Source: Lachnospiraceae bacterium (lineage in GTDB: Bacteria; Bacillota; Clostridia; Lachnospirales; Lachnospiraceae). Taken from it: a stretch of 64,000 bases of DNA. Every line of letters begins with the position of its first letter. Positions within the stretch are counted from its first letter, which is position 1. The DNA lies in NCBI GenBank assembly GCA_900765975.1, contig CAAFTS010000123.1, forward strand, positions 1 through 64,000. Direction: 5' to 3'. Below, piece by piece: positions 1 through 6,866 of this stretch. The position numbers were made by a program, and so were the translations under genes. Below the pieces are notes generated by a model. The model did no database searches. It had not been told where the DNA came from and saw nothing but the letters and a program-made list of their open reading frames with translations.

Positions 1-1
1 A

Positions 2-106
2 AACGAACTCTGCTATCGGTTTGATAGAGAGCTTAGTCCAAGGTTAAATATCACTTTTTCTGCTGACGGCATGGTGGAACAGTTGGAGTATTATTATGTG
101 CAATAA
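2..106 (+). CDS. C-terminal fragment of an unidentified protein (cut by window edge)
   Basis: An open frame runs in from the left edge and ends at TAA 104-106, giving the last 34 residues of a protein. The tail is rich in acidic and tyrosine residues and ends in LEYYYVQ. No family was recognised. Its stop codon directly abuts the stop codon (107-109, reverse) of the convergent HTH gene, with no base between them and no visible terminator. It could also be a chance open frame, because only the end is visible. Confidence 0.4.
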   Translation, partial: NELCYRFDRELSPRLNITFSADGMVEQLEYYYVQ

Positions 107-529
107 TTATAGGGTGTCTTCATTTTCAGCATAAAGTAACTCATTGATCTGATAAATGGAAAACTGATGATTTTTGCCCCATATAAGCAGACTGTCACGT
201 TTTTGTTTTGGATATAGAGGAGCGAATCCTGCATATTTTAAAAGAGCCTGTGTTTCTTCGAGTGAAAGTTCCATTCCAAAAGAAATCGAAATCAGTTTGT
301 CGCGTGAAGGAATACGTTTTCCTGAAAAAATCTGATATCCATAAATTTCATTGAGTTCCGAATTTTTAATAACCGTAGATTTTTTCAAAGATTTTTCTTC
401 TAATAGTTGGTTCAAATAGTCGGAAAGAGCAGAATCAATCAAATAATCCTGTTCGTTGTCTATATATTCTTTGACAGACGAACATTGATTAAGTGCGTCC
501 ATCAGTTCATCGGTTGGTTTTTTAATCAT
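107..529 (-). CDS. Small helix-turn-helix protein divergent from a mini kinase
   Basis: A predicted 140-residue soluble protein. The middle part (about residues 45-105) reads as an XRE-like helix-turn-helix: a short recognition-type segment (YGYQIFSGKRIPSRDKL) followed by helices around LSLEETQALLKYAGF. The N-terminal 40 residues are acidic and probably helical. ATG at 529 is chosen because GAGG lies 8 nt upstream; a GTG at 538 overlaps that site. It is head-to-head with the kinase gene, with only 59 bp between the two starts, which suggests co-regulation or joint function. Similar HTH-plus-kinase neighbours occur in Lachnospiraceae (recollection, not checked). DNA binding is inferred; the partner and target are unknown. 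Confidence 0.6.
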   Translation of the reverse strand: MIKKPTDELMDALNQCSSVKEYIDNEQDYLIDSALSDYLNQLLEEKSLKKSTVIKNSELNEIYGYQIFSGKRIPSRDKLISISFGMELSLEETQALLKYAGFAPLYPKQKRDSLLIWGKNHQFSIYQINELLYAENEDTL

Positions 530-588
530 CTGTATCACCTCGTAGAGAGTATATCATGGAGAAATCAGGTTGGCAATGGGAGAAAGTT

Positions 589-1305
589 ATGTATCAGTGG
601 TTAATAGAGAACCTGAAAGAGTATTATATTTTTGTAAAAGTATTAAAGAAAAAAGATTGTGGGGAAGTGCTTTTATATAAGCATAAGCAGTGGGGAAACT
701 ATGTGGTAGTTAAGAAATTAAAAGGAATTTATCCTGCGTATGAAAGACTGCTTGAGGTGAAGCAAAAAAACCTGCCTTTAATTTATGAAGTATGTAGTAA
801 TGAAGAGGAAACGATTATTTTGGAAGAATTTATACCGGGGATTACGATTGCAGAACGATTGGAACAGGAAACATTGTCAGAGAGTTGTGTGAGGAAAATC
901 ATAAGTCAGGTGTGTGACGGATTATATGCATTGCACTTGAATCAGATTATTCATAGAGATATCAAACCGGAAAACATCATTGTTATGAAAAATAGAAAAG
1001 TCAAGATTATTGATTTTGATGCTGCTAAAATTCATAAAATCTATTCAGAAAAAGACACGAGAACGGTGGGAACTATTGGGTATGCCGCACCGGAACAATA
1101 TGGTGAAGCACAATCGGATGAAAGAACGGATATCTATGGATTAGGAATTATGATGAATGTCATGCTGACCGGAAAACACCCTGTGAATGAAATGGCAACC
1201 GGGAAAATCGGAAATATCATAGAAAAATGTATTATGGTAAATCCGAATAAGCGTTATAAAAATGTAATGGAAGTGAAAGAAAAATTAAATAAATTGTATT
1301 ACTAA
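589..1305 (+). CDS. Mini Ser/Thr protein kinase (kinase domain only)
   Basis: A 238-residue protein made only of a Hanks-type kinase domain, with no membrane segment or sensor domain. Visible motifs are the beta-3 lysine (K42 in VVVKKL), the catalytic loop HRDIKPEN (H122, D124), DFD at 142-144 in place of the usual DFG, the APEQY activation-segment motif, DIYGLG, and the conserved arginine in NPNKRY near the end. The glycine-rich loop is degenerate: only DCGE and WGN are seen. ATG 589 is preferred because GGGAG lies 6 nt upstream; an in-frame ATG at 556 has only a weak site and would add 11 residues. A terminator follows at 1327. It is divergent from the HTH gene. Substrates are unknown; the HTH protein and the zinc-ribbon proteins downstream are candidates by proximity only. 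Confidence 0.82.
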   Translation: MYQWLIENLKEYYIFVKVLKKKDCGEVLLYKHKQWGNYVVVKKLKGIYPAYERLLEVKQKNLPLIYEVCSNEEETIILEEFIPGITIAERLEQETLSESCVRKIISQVCDGLYALHLNQIIHRDIKPENIIVMKNRKVKIIDFDAAKIHKIYSEKDTRTVGTIGYAAPEQYGEAQSDERTDIYGLGIMMNVMLTGKHPVNEMATGKIGNIIEKCIMVNPNKRYKNVMEVKEKLNKLYY

Positions 1306-1326
1306 GCAGTGTGCATAGTACAAAAG

Positions 1327-1363
1327 AACTGCCTGTCATTATAATGATGATAGGCAGTTTTTC
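1327..1363. terminator. Bidirectional terminator between kinase and XRE genes
   Basis: A 13-bp stem (1327-1339 with 1347-1359, one G-T pair) closes a 7-nt loop. A T-run follows on the + strand and an A-run precedes it, so it can serve both the kinase and the convergent XRE gene that stops at 1366. Confidence 0.8.
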
Positions 1364-1365
1364 TG

Positions 1366-1605
1366 CTATTTGGATGAATTGGAACGGGGGTAAGGTTTCT
1401 TTTCATCCGTGAGACCGGAGAGGTAGTCCATGCTTGTGCCAAGGGCAAGGGCTATCTTCCGGCACTGTTCAAAGGTATAGTAGCGTTTGCCGTTTTCAAT
1501 CTTGGAATAATCGCTTTGGTCTATACCGGTTAAGTGCTGCATCTTGATTTGCGTGTAACCGCGTTCTTTGCGCAAATCTTTTAAGCGTGACAATAGGCAT
1601 TGCAC
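1366..1605 (-). CDS. XRE-family transcriptional regulator (Cro/CI type)
   Basis: A protein of about 75-79 residues that is essentially one HTH_3 domain: RLKDLRKERGYTQ, then LTGIDQSDYSKIENGKR (recognition helix), then ALALGTSMDYLSGLTD. This is typical of stand-alone Cro/CI-like regulators. The start is unclear. GTG at 1605 sits immediately after a strong AAGGAGG, too close to be used well; TTG at 1593 is 11 nt from the same site and would begin MSRLKDLRK, the usual family start. An ATG in the neighbouring frame gives only a short unrelated peptide. It converges on the kinase gene across a shared terminator. Its target is not evident. Confidence 0.8.
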   Translation of the reverse strand: MQCLLSRLKDLRKERGYTQIKMQHLTGIDQSDYSKIENGKRYYTFEQCRKIALALGTSMDYLSGLTDEKKPYPRSNSSK

Positions 1606-1719
1606 CTCCTTTTTGTGGAGTAGTGGAATATAATTAAATTATGGCACGATGACCTATTGACTATCAGGGTGTAATTGACCTAAAATATAAGAAAGTACAT
1701 TGAGGAGGAAGTGACGATT

Positions 1720-3048
1720 ATGGGAAAACAATGTCCTAATTGTGGGAAAGAATTAAGTGATAATGCAAAATTTTGCAGCAAGTGCGGTAGCCAGTATGAA
1801 GATTTAAAAGCAGAAAAGCAGAGGGAAGAGTTTATATGTCAAGAGGAGAGCAAGTTTTGTCCGTATTGTGGAAACAGAATAGGCTTGAAAGCGAAATTTT
1901 GTTCTGTATGCGGAAATAGTTTGACATCTAATAATAGCAAACAAAACCAGATGGAAATGCAAAAAGAGGATGTCCTGAAAAAAGTAAAAAAAGGAGTAGG
2001 GGGATTTGTTAATACAATCAATGAGATGGCGGGCCAGGAGGGGAATGTTGAAATTCGTTTAAAAGAATTAGTTAGTGGAGTGTTAAAGAAGCACTCTCTG
2101 GAGGAACGAGAGGAGCTTTTTGTTTGTGGAACGAAAAAAACAACCCCGAAAGAAAGTGAAATGGTTGCTGGCTGGCCGAAGCCTTGGTTGTTTTCGAGAA
2201 TCTTTCTGCTCTTTTCAATCGTGTTTATAGGTCTTCTTATTGTCATAATGGAATTTGAAAATATGAATGGAGTTCCGGGAGCGATGTTTGTGGGTGCGCT
2301 GGCAGTGCCGTTTTCGTTAGTTATTTTCTTTTGGGAAACGAATGTGCCGCGAAACATCAGTATTTTTGATGTCATATCCATATTTTTGATAGGCGGTGTT
2401 TTATCATTGATCTCAACGCTGGTGTTGTATGAGGTTGTAGGTGTTGGAGAATTAGATTATATAGGTGCAATTCTGGTTGGAATAATAGAAGAGATAGGAA
2501 AAATTATAGTTGTTGGACATTATATCAAAAAGCAAAATACAAAATATATTTTGAATGGATTATTGTTGGGAGCCTGTGTGGGGGCGGGATTTGCAGTATT
2601 TGAGACTGCAGGATACGCTTTTAATGGCCTGCTATATTCTCAGGATATTTCCTATATGATTGATATACTGTTTCTGCGTGCAGTTCTTTCAATAGGAGCG
2701 CATACAGTGTGGACAGCGATAGCGGCAGTAGGACTTGTTTTGGCGAAAGGAGAGAATGGGTTTGAAAATAATGATTATTACAAGCCTCAGTTTTTGAAAT
2801 TTTTAATACTTGTAATTGTTATGCATGCCATTTGGGATATGCCAATTACGTTCGGAAGTTCTATATATTTGACACAGATATTATTGTGTATTATTGCGAT
2901 TACAGTTGTTTTAATTTTACTTAGTTCAGGACTGAGACAGGTTGCGTTCATTGCAGATAAAGCAAGAAGAAATATAAGAAATACCTTTCAATATACGGAA
3001 GAAAATACAGGTGAAAATGATGTTAGTGGAGGACAGGAAGATGAGTAA
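1720..3048 (+). CDS. Double zinc-ribbon protein with PrsW-type intramembrane protease domain
   Basis: A 442-residue protein. Two zinc ribbons sit at the N terminus (C5/C8/C19/C22 and C47/C50/C61/C64), followed by a charged linker and about eight membrane segments from roughly residue 150 onwards. The membrane part carries the marks of the PrsW glutamic protease family: EEIGK, GFAVFE, a histidine in GAHTVW and HAIWD in the last helices. PrsW of Bacillus cleaves an anti-sigma factor; the substrate here is unknown. ATG 1720 is chosen for GGAGGAAG about 8 nt upstream; GTG 1711 is too near that site. The stop overlaps the start of the next gene by 8 nt, so the two are probably translated together. 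The downstream zinc-ribbon membrane protein is a possible partner or substrate (inference). Confidence 0.8.
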   Translation: MGKQCPNCGKELSDNAKFCSKCGSQYEDLKAEKQREEFICQEESKFCPYCGNRIGLKAKFCSVCGNSLTSNNSKQNQMEMQKEDVLKKVKKGVGGFVNTINEMAGQEGNVEIRLKELVSGVLKKHSLEEREELFVCGTKKTTPKESEMVAGWPKPWLFSRIFLLFSIVFIGLLIVIMEFENMNGVPGAMFVGALAVPFSLVIFFWETNVPRNISIFDVISIFLIGGVLSLISTLVLYEVVGVGELDYIGAILVGIIEEIGKIIVVGHYIKKQNTKYILNGLLLGACVGAGFAVFETAGYAFNGLLYSQDISYMIDILFLRAVLSIGAHTVWTAIAAVGLVLAKGENGFENNDYYKPQFLKFLILVIVMHAIWDMPITFGSSIYLTQILLCIIAITVVLILLSSGLRQVAFIADKARRNIRNTFQYTEENTGENDVSGGQEDE

Positions 3049-4408
3049 ATACTGTGAGCAATGCGGGAGAGAATTAGAAGATAATGTAGTGTTTTGTCCA
3101 GAGTGCGGAACGAAATGTAATGATGAAAATAATGAAATAGAAGAACCAGTAAATAAAAGTAAGAAAAAGATATTTTTGATTGGAATAGGTATTCTTTTGG
3201 TAGGAGTTTGCATTATAGGAAGTGCGACAGGATTCTTTTCCGATTTCAAAAAAGGGTATGAAGACGTAGAAAATAAATCATCTGCGAAATCACGGGAATC
3301 GTTTTTAACAGAAGACGGAAAAGCGTACAAGATGACGGTTCAAGACTACTGTGACAGATTTAATGAAATAGCAAACAAATCGTGGTGCAGTGGTGATGAA
3401 GAAATTTGGCGTAAGGAAGTATATGAGGGAACGTTGGAATCACTACAGGAAGCAGCCGCTTACGATTCGGAAGTAGGAGAATTGATCGCTCAAACTATGA
3501 CACCTCAAATGATACCTGGAACAACTTTGTTGGAGAGTGAAGATACAGATGAGCTCCCGAGCGGAGATAATTATTTAAAATATACTTATACGAACCAGTA
3601 TTCTTTGATCCCAGATAATATTGGGGTTCAGATTTTAGCTTTAAAAGATACGAACCAAATTGTGGGAGTTACAGCACAATTTCCAATGGAGTATCGAAAT
3701 GTTGGAGATAAATTCGGAAAATTAATATGTGATTCATTTGGGGAGACTACAGATGAGTTTCAAGAACTGTATATTAAAATGAAGGAGGCAGGCGGATATG
3801 GTCATATGTACAAAGATGGAACGGTGTTTGAACTAATGTACTATAATAATTCGGAAGAAGCTGCCTTGTTTAAGATGAGTGCCTGTACGAAAGAACATTA
3901 TGAAGAGGCATGGGTAAACAATCCTGATTTGCCAAGTAAAGAGAATCCGATTCAAAATAGTGAAGAGGATTCGGAAGTAAGTAATGAGGAAAATACAGAA
4001 GCAAATAATGTAGAAATAAATGATACGGAAACGGGCATCAATGAAAGTTCGGGAACACAACAAAATGAAATTCTTGAGATGTTTGATAATTTAATATTTT
4101 ACGAGGGAACATGGGGAGACTTTGGATCGCATGTAAATGAATATCAAGGAATGGTAGAAAGTGCAATTAAAAATTCAATTTCTCTTTCGGATTATTTTGG
4201 AGATGTAAATGGTACCTATATGATTTTAGAAAAGAGAGTATCAAACGATGAGGTATTAGAGAATGGACAATCGGCAACAAATCAGTTATATACGATTACT
4301 TTTGAAGGCCCGGGTGTGACGGGAACAGGAGGAGCAAGATATTTGGATTGTACGGTGAGTAGTCCGGATGGTGTAAGTTTAGTATATAATGAAATTTCGT
4401 ATTATTAA
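3041..4408 (+). CDS. Zinc-ribbon, single-pass membrane protein of unknown function
   Basis: A 455-residue protein: a zinc ribbon (C5/C8/C19/C22), a lysine-rich stretch, one membrane helix (about 44-66) and then a large, probably extracytoplasmic region. That region has a folded part (about 85-290), a very acidic low-complexity linker rich in E, N and S (about 295-345), and a C-terminal part of about 105 residues ending in Tyr-Tyr. The function was not recognised. ATG 3041 has GGAGG upstream and overlaps the previous stop codon. The layout (cytoplasmic ribbon, membrane helix, outside domain) is what one expects of a signalling or envelope-sensing protein, and the overlap with the PrsW-like gene suggests the two work together. 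This is inference. Confidence 0.7.
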   Translation: MSKYCEQCGRELEDNVVFCPECGTKCNDENNEIEEPVNKSKKKIFLIGIGILLVGVCIIGSATGFFSDFKKGYEDVENKSSAKSRESFLTEDGKAYKMTVQDYCDRFNEIANKSWCSGDEEIWRKEVYEGTLESLQEAAAYDSEVGELIAQTMTPQMIPGTTLLESEDTDELPSGDNYLKYTYTNQYSLIPDNIGVQILALKDTNQIVGVTAQFPMEYRNVGDKFGKLICDSFGETTDEFQELYIKMKEAGGYGHMYKDGTVFELMYYNNSEEAALFKMSACTKEHYEEAWVNNPDLPSKENPIQNSEEDSEVSNEENTEANNVEINDTETGINESSGTQQNEILEMFDNLIFYEGTWGDFGSHVNEYQGMVESAIKNSISLSDYFGDVNGTYMILEKRVSNDEVLENGQSATNQLYTITFEGPGVTGTGGARYLDCTVSSPDGVSLVYNEISYY

Positions 4409-4574
4409 GTTATTAAGCAACAAGCAAGTGATGGGCAAAGGATTCCGTTATAGAGACTGCTATTACCATTTACAGACTTTCCAGATATTTTTTGGTAGCC
4501 TGCTTGGTTTAAATGAAAATTTACTCTTAAAAGGACAAATACAAGTTTGACAATTTTATAAAGATTTATGTATA

Positions 4575-4607
4575 AGGGAGATTTCAGTAACGGAGTCTCT
4601 CTTTTTT
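4575..4607 (+). terminator. Rho-independent terminator after zinc-ribbon genes
   Basis: An 11-bp stem (4575-4585 with 4592-4602, including G-T pairs) with loop AGTAAC is followed by a run of T. It probably ends the transcript of the two zinc-ribbon genes. Confidence 0.7.
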
Positions 4608-4737
4608 GATGGGAGAATACGAAAGTAAAAATTAACAAAATTTCAATCGAGTTTTTGTGCATAGTGATAGGAATCCTTATTTTATGCTGTTTTCAAGGCA
4701 TAGATAAAAAAGATTATATAAAAAAGGACATATGACC

Positions 4738-4766
4738 TTGACTTGATAGAGCTATGCCCGTAATAT
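4738..4766 (+). promoter_or_regulatory. Predicted promoter of the molybdenum operon
   Basis: TTGACT (4738-4743), a 17-nt spacer and TAATAT (4761-4766). The start of transcription would be near 4773, immediately before the dyad at 4780. Confidence 0.55.
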
Positions 4767-4779
4767 AGGTAATATAAAG

Positions 4780-4803
4780 CGATTGTTTATTAAAAAACAA
4801 TCG
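4780..4803. promoter_or_regulatory. Operator-like dyad upstream of the molybdenum operon
   Basis: A perfect inverted repeat, CGATTGTTT-N6-AAACAATCG, lies at about +8 to +30 of the predicted transcript. The spacing and the CG ends resemble ModE operators, and a ModE-type DNA-binding domain is encoded two genes downstream (fused to MocA). Binding is inferred. There is no T-run after it, so it is not a terminator. Confidence 0.5.
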
Positions 4804-4854
4804 AAAATGAACGATGATTGAAAGCGGAAAAAAGAATAGAAAGAAGGGGAAGTT

Positions 4855-5874
4855 ATGTCTGGATTGACAGAGGCTTTACAGTCCTATATGAAAGATGGAA
4901 AGGAAGTGGTTCTTCTGACGGTTTATGACCGTACCGGAAGTGCGCCGCGCGGTGCAGGGGCACATATGGTTGTAGGAGAAGAGGGAAGAATTTTTGGAAC
5001 CATTGGTGGTGGCGCTGTAGAGTATGAGGCGGAGCAGAGAGCTCTTCAAGTCTTAAAGGAAGGATGTTCTTGTCGGGCACATTATTATCTGAAACAGAAT
5101 GAAGTTCAAGATCTTGGAATGGTCTGTGGCGGTGAAGTGGATGTAGCGTTTTCTTATTTGAATCCAGAAGAAACGCTTACAAGAGAAAGTATTCGCTTTT
5201 GTCAGGATTTGGAAGTACGGGAAGAAACGGCGTGGCTAATTCTGGATATTACTGAGGAATGCGATGGTGGATTTGCTTTTTATGGAAGAAAGAGTGGAAC
5301 TGCAGGAATGTATGTGCCGGAAAATGTACTTGATAATATGGTAAGTGCATTCGGCTTTGCGGAAGAAAATGGAAGACGATATTATTATGAACGGTTGACG
5401 CAGCCGGGCAGAGTATATATTTTTGGCGGTGGTCATGTAGCTCAGGCATTGGTTCCGGCATTGAGTGCCATTGATTTTACTTGTGTGATTCTGGAGGATC
5501 GGGAAGAGTTCTGTAAGCCGGAATTATTTCCAAAGGCAGAGCGGGTTTTGAAAATCAATATGCAGAAGATTGCCGAATCCGTAACGATTACAGAGGAGGA
5601 TTATGTCTGTGTGATGACGCGGGGGCATAAGGATGATACCATCGTGCAGGAGCAGATTCTGCGTACTCCGGCAAAATATATCGGTGTTATAGGAAGTCGT
5701 AAGAAGAAGGCGGCAGTCTTTCGAGCGCTGAAACAGTCCGGATTGACGGAGAAAGATCTGGAACGGATTACAACACCGATCGGCTTGGAGATTCAGGCAG
5801 AAACACCGGCAGAAATCGCAGTAAGCATAGCAGCACAACTGATACAGGTACGCGCAGGCAGAGGTTCTGTCTGA
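4855..5874 (+). CDS. XdhC/CoxI-family molybdenum hydroxylase accessory protein
   Basis: A 339-residue cytosolic protein. The N-terminal part (about 1-75) carries the XdhC_CoxI signature, with GSAPRGAGAHMVV and the glycine-rich TIGGGAVEYE. The C-terminal part (about 180-335) is a Rossmann-type XdhC_C domain with VYIFGGGHVAQAL, followed by TRGHKDD and YIGVIGSRKK. Members of this family bind the molybdenum cofactor and help insert the sulfurated form into xanthine-dehydrogenase-type enzymes. The start has a GGGGAAG site. It is the first gene of an eight-gene run ending with modC; no hydroxylase structural gene is in the window, so the client enzyme must be encoded elsewhere. Confidence 0.88.
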   Translation: MSGLTEALQSYMKDGKEVVLLTVYDRTGSAPRGAGAHMVVGEEGRIFGTIGGGAVEYEAEQRALQVLKEGCSCRAHYYLKQNEVQDLGMVCGGEVDVAFSYLNPEETLTRESIRFCQDLEVREETAWLILDITEECDGGFAFYGRKSGTAGMYVPENVLDNMVSAFGFAEENGRRYYYERLTQPGRVYIFGGGHVAQALVPALSAIDFTCVILEDREEFCKPELFPKAERVLKINMQKIAESVTITEEDYVCVMTRGHKDDTIVQEQILRTPAKYIGVIGSRKKKAAVFRALKQSGLTEKDLERITTPIGLEIQAETPAEIAVSIAAQLIQVRAGRGSV

Positions 5875-5884
5875 GCAGGTGTAA

Positions 5885-6856
5885 ATGATGGATAAGGCGG
5901 TGCATGACGATATGACGCAGATGACAGAAAGAAACTGGAAAACAATCGGAGCAGTGATTACGGCAGCAGGTACAGGAGCGCGCGGCGGTGCAGAACAGGC
6001 GCTTACCAAAGTGAAGGGAATGAGTTTGGCAGAATATATCGTAGTGAACTTTCAGCGAGCAGGGGTCAAAGACATTGTGATCATTACAGGTAGTCAAAAT
6101 GAAGCGTTGAAAAAACAACTTAAGGGCTTTGGGGTTACATTTTTATCAAATGAAAATCCTGAAAAAGCAGAAATGATGGACTCAGTGAAATTGGGGATAA
6201 AATATTTGAGAGACCGCTGTAGCAAAGTCTTTATCTGTCCGGTAGATGTGCCGTTCTTTTCTATGGAAACAGTGGAGCGGTTATTAAAAGTAGAGGCTGC
6301 GGTAGTAATTCCATCCTATCAGTATCGGGGGGGACATCCGGTAATGCTGGATCAGAAGATTTTTTCAGATATTCTGAATTACAATGGAGAAGATGGATTG
6401 CGCGGAGCAATTAAATCGTTACATTCGAAACCACAGTATGTCGAAATAAGAGATAGAGGAACAGTTGAACCTGTACAAGAAGGAACTATAAAAGATGTGG
6501 TAGCAGAAGAGCATCATCGGAAATTAAATCGGGCACAGGTCAAGGTTCGGCTTGTGTATACAAAACCGTATTTTGGTCCGGGAACGGTTACACTGCTTCG
6601 TCAGATACAGCGCTTAGGAGCAGTGCGGGAAGCAAGTGAAAAAACAGGAATATCCTATAGTAAGGCGTGGAGCATGATTCGAACAGCAGAAGCAGAGACT
6701 GGTCTGGAACTTGTCAGCAGACAACCCGGAGGAAAGTTTGGAGGAGCAGCTAAAGTAACTGAATCAGGGCTGGAATTGATTCGAAAGTACGAAGAATTGG
6801 AAAAATCGGTAGAGCAATTTGCGGAAGAAGAATATCGGCGTATATTTGAAAAATGA
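5885..6856 (+). CDS. MocA-like nucleotidyltransferase fused to a ModE-type DNA-binding domain
   Basis: A 323-residue two-domain protein. Residues about 20-195 are a MobA/MocA-type NTP-transferase: an AAGTGARGG-containing loop, CPVDVPFF (metal/nucleotide site) and the RGGHPV motif typical of MocA proteins that load CTP onto molybdopterin. Residues about 220-323 are the winged-helix N-domain of ModE: GPGTVTLLRQIQRLGAVREA, then the SYSKAWSMIR recognition segment, then GGAAKVTESG. The molybdate-binding part of ModE (MOP/TOBE domains) is absent. ATG 5885 and ATG 5888 are both possible starts. It probably modifies the cofactor and also binds operon DNA, for example the dyad at 4780 (inference). The nucleotide-binding loop departs from the usual LAAGxSxRMG pattern. 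Confidence 0.85.
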   Translation: MMDKAVHDDMTQMTERNWKTIGAVITAAGTGARGGAEQALTKVKGMSLAEYIVVNFQRAGVKDIVIITGSQNEALKKQLKGFGVTFLSNENPEKAEMMDSVKLGIKYLRDRCSKVFICPVDVPFFSMETVERLLKVEAAVVIPSYQYRGGHPVMLDQKIFSDILNYNGEDGLRGAIKSLHSKPQYVEIRDRGTVEPVQEGTIKDVVAEEHHRKLNRAQVKVRLVYTKPYFGPGTVTLLRQIQRLGAVREASEKTGISYSKAWSMIRTAEAETGLELVSRQPGGKFGGAAKVTESGLELIRKYEELEKSVEQFAEEEYRRIFEK

Positions 6857-6866
6857 GGTGAAGGTT

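Larger units (their letters stand above)
4409..4854. other. Intergenic region: late terminator and molybdenum-operon control region
   Basis: 446 bases without a convincing gene. A terminator lies at 4575-4607, an unusual 166 nt after the preceding stop codon. An open frame at 4431-4550 (39 codons) has no ribosome binding site and is not called. A promoter at 4738-4766 and a dyad at 4780-4803 belong to the molybdenum operon. Confidence 0.6.

Noticed and set aside
4431-4550. 39-codon forward frame after the zinc-ribbon gene
   Set aside because: No ribosome binding site and no recognisable product; mentioned only as a possible relic.
4405-4662. Reverse-strand open frame of 85 codons in the intergenic region
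   Set aside because: No ribosome binding site, spans a terminator and shows no recognisable domain.
4773-4854. Moco riboswitch upstream of the molybdenum operon
   Set aside because: The leader of about 80 nt is too short and only one simple dyad is visible.
5524-6118. Long reverse frames across the xdhC/mocA junction
   Set aside because: Antisense to two clear genes, with low-complexity Cys/Ser-rich translations.
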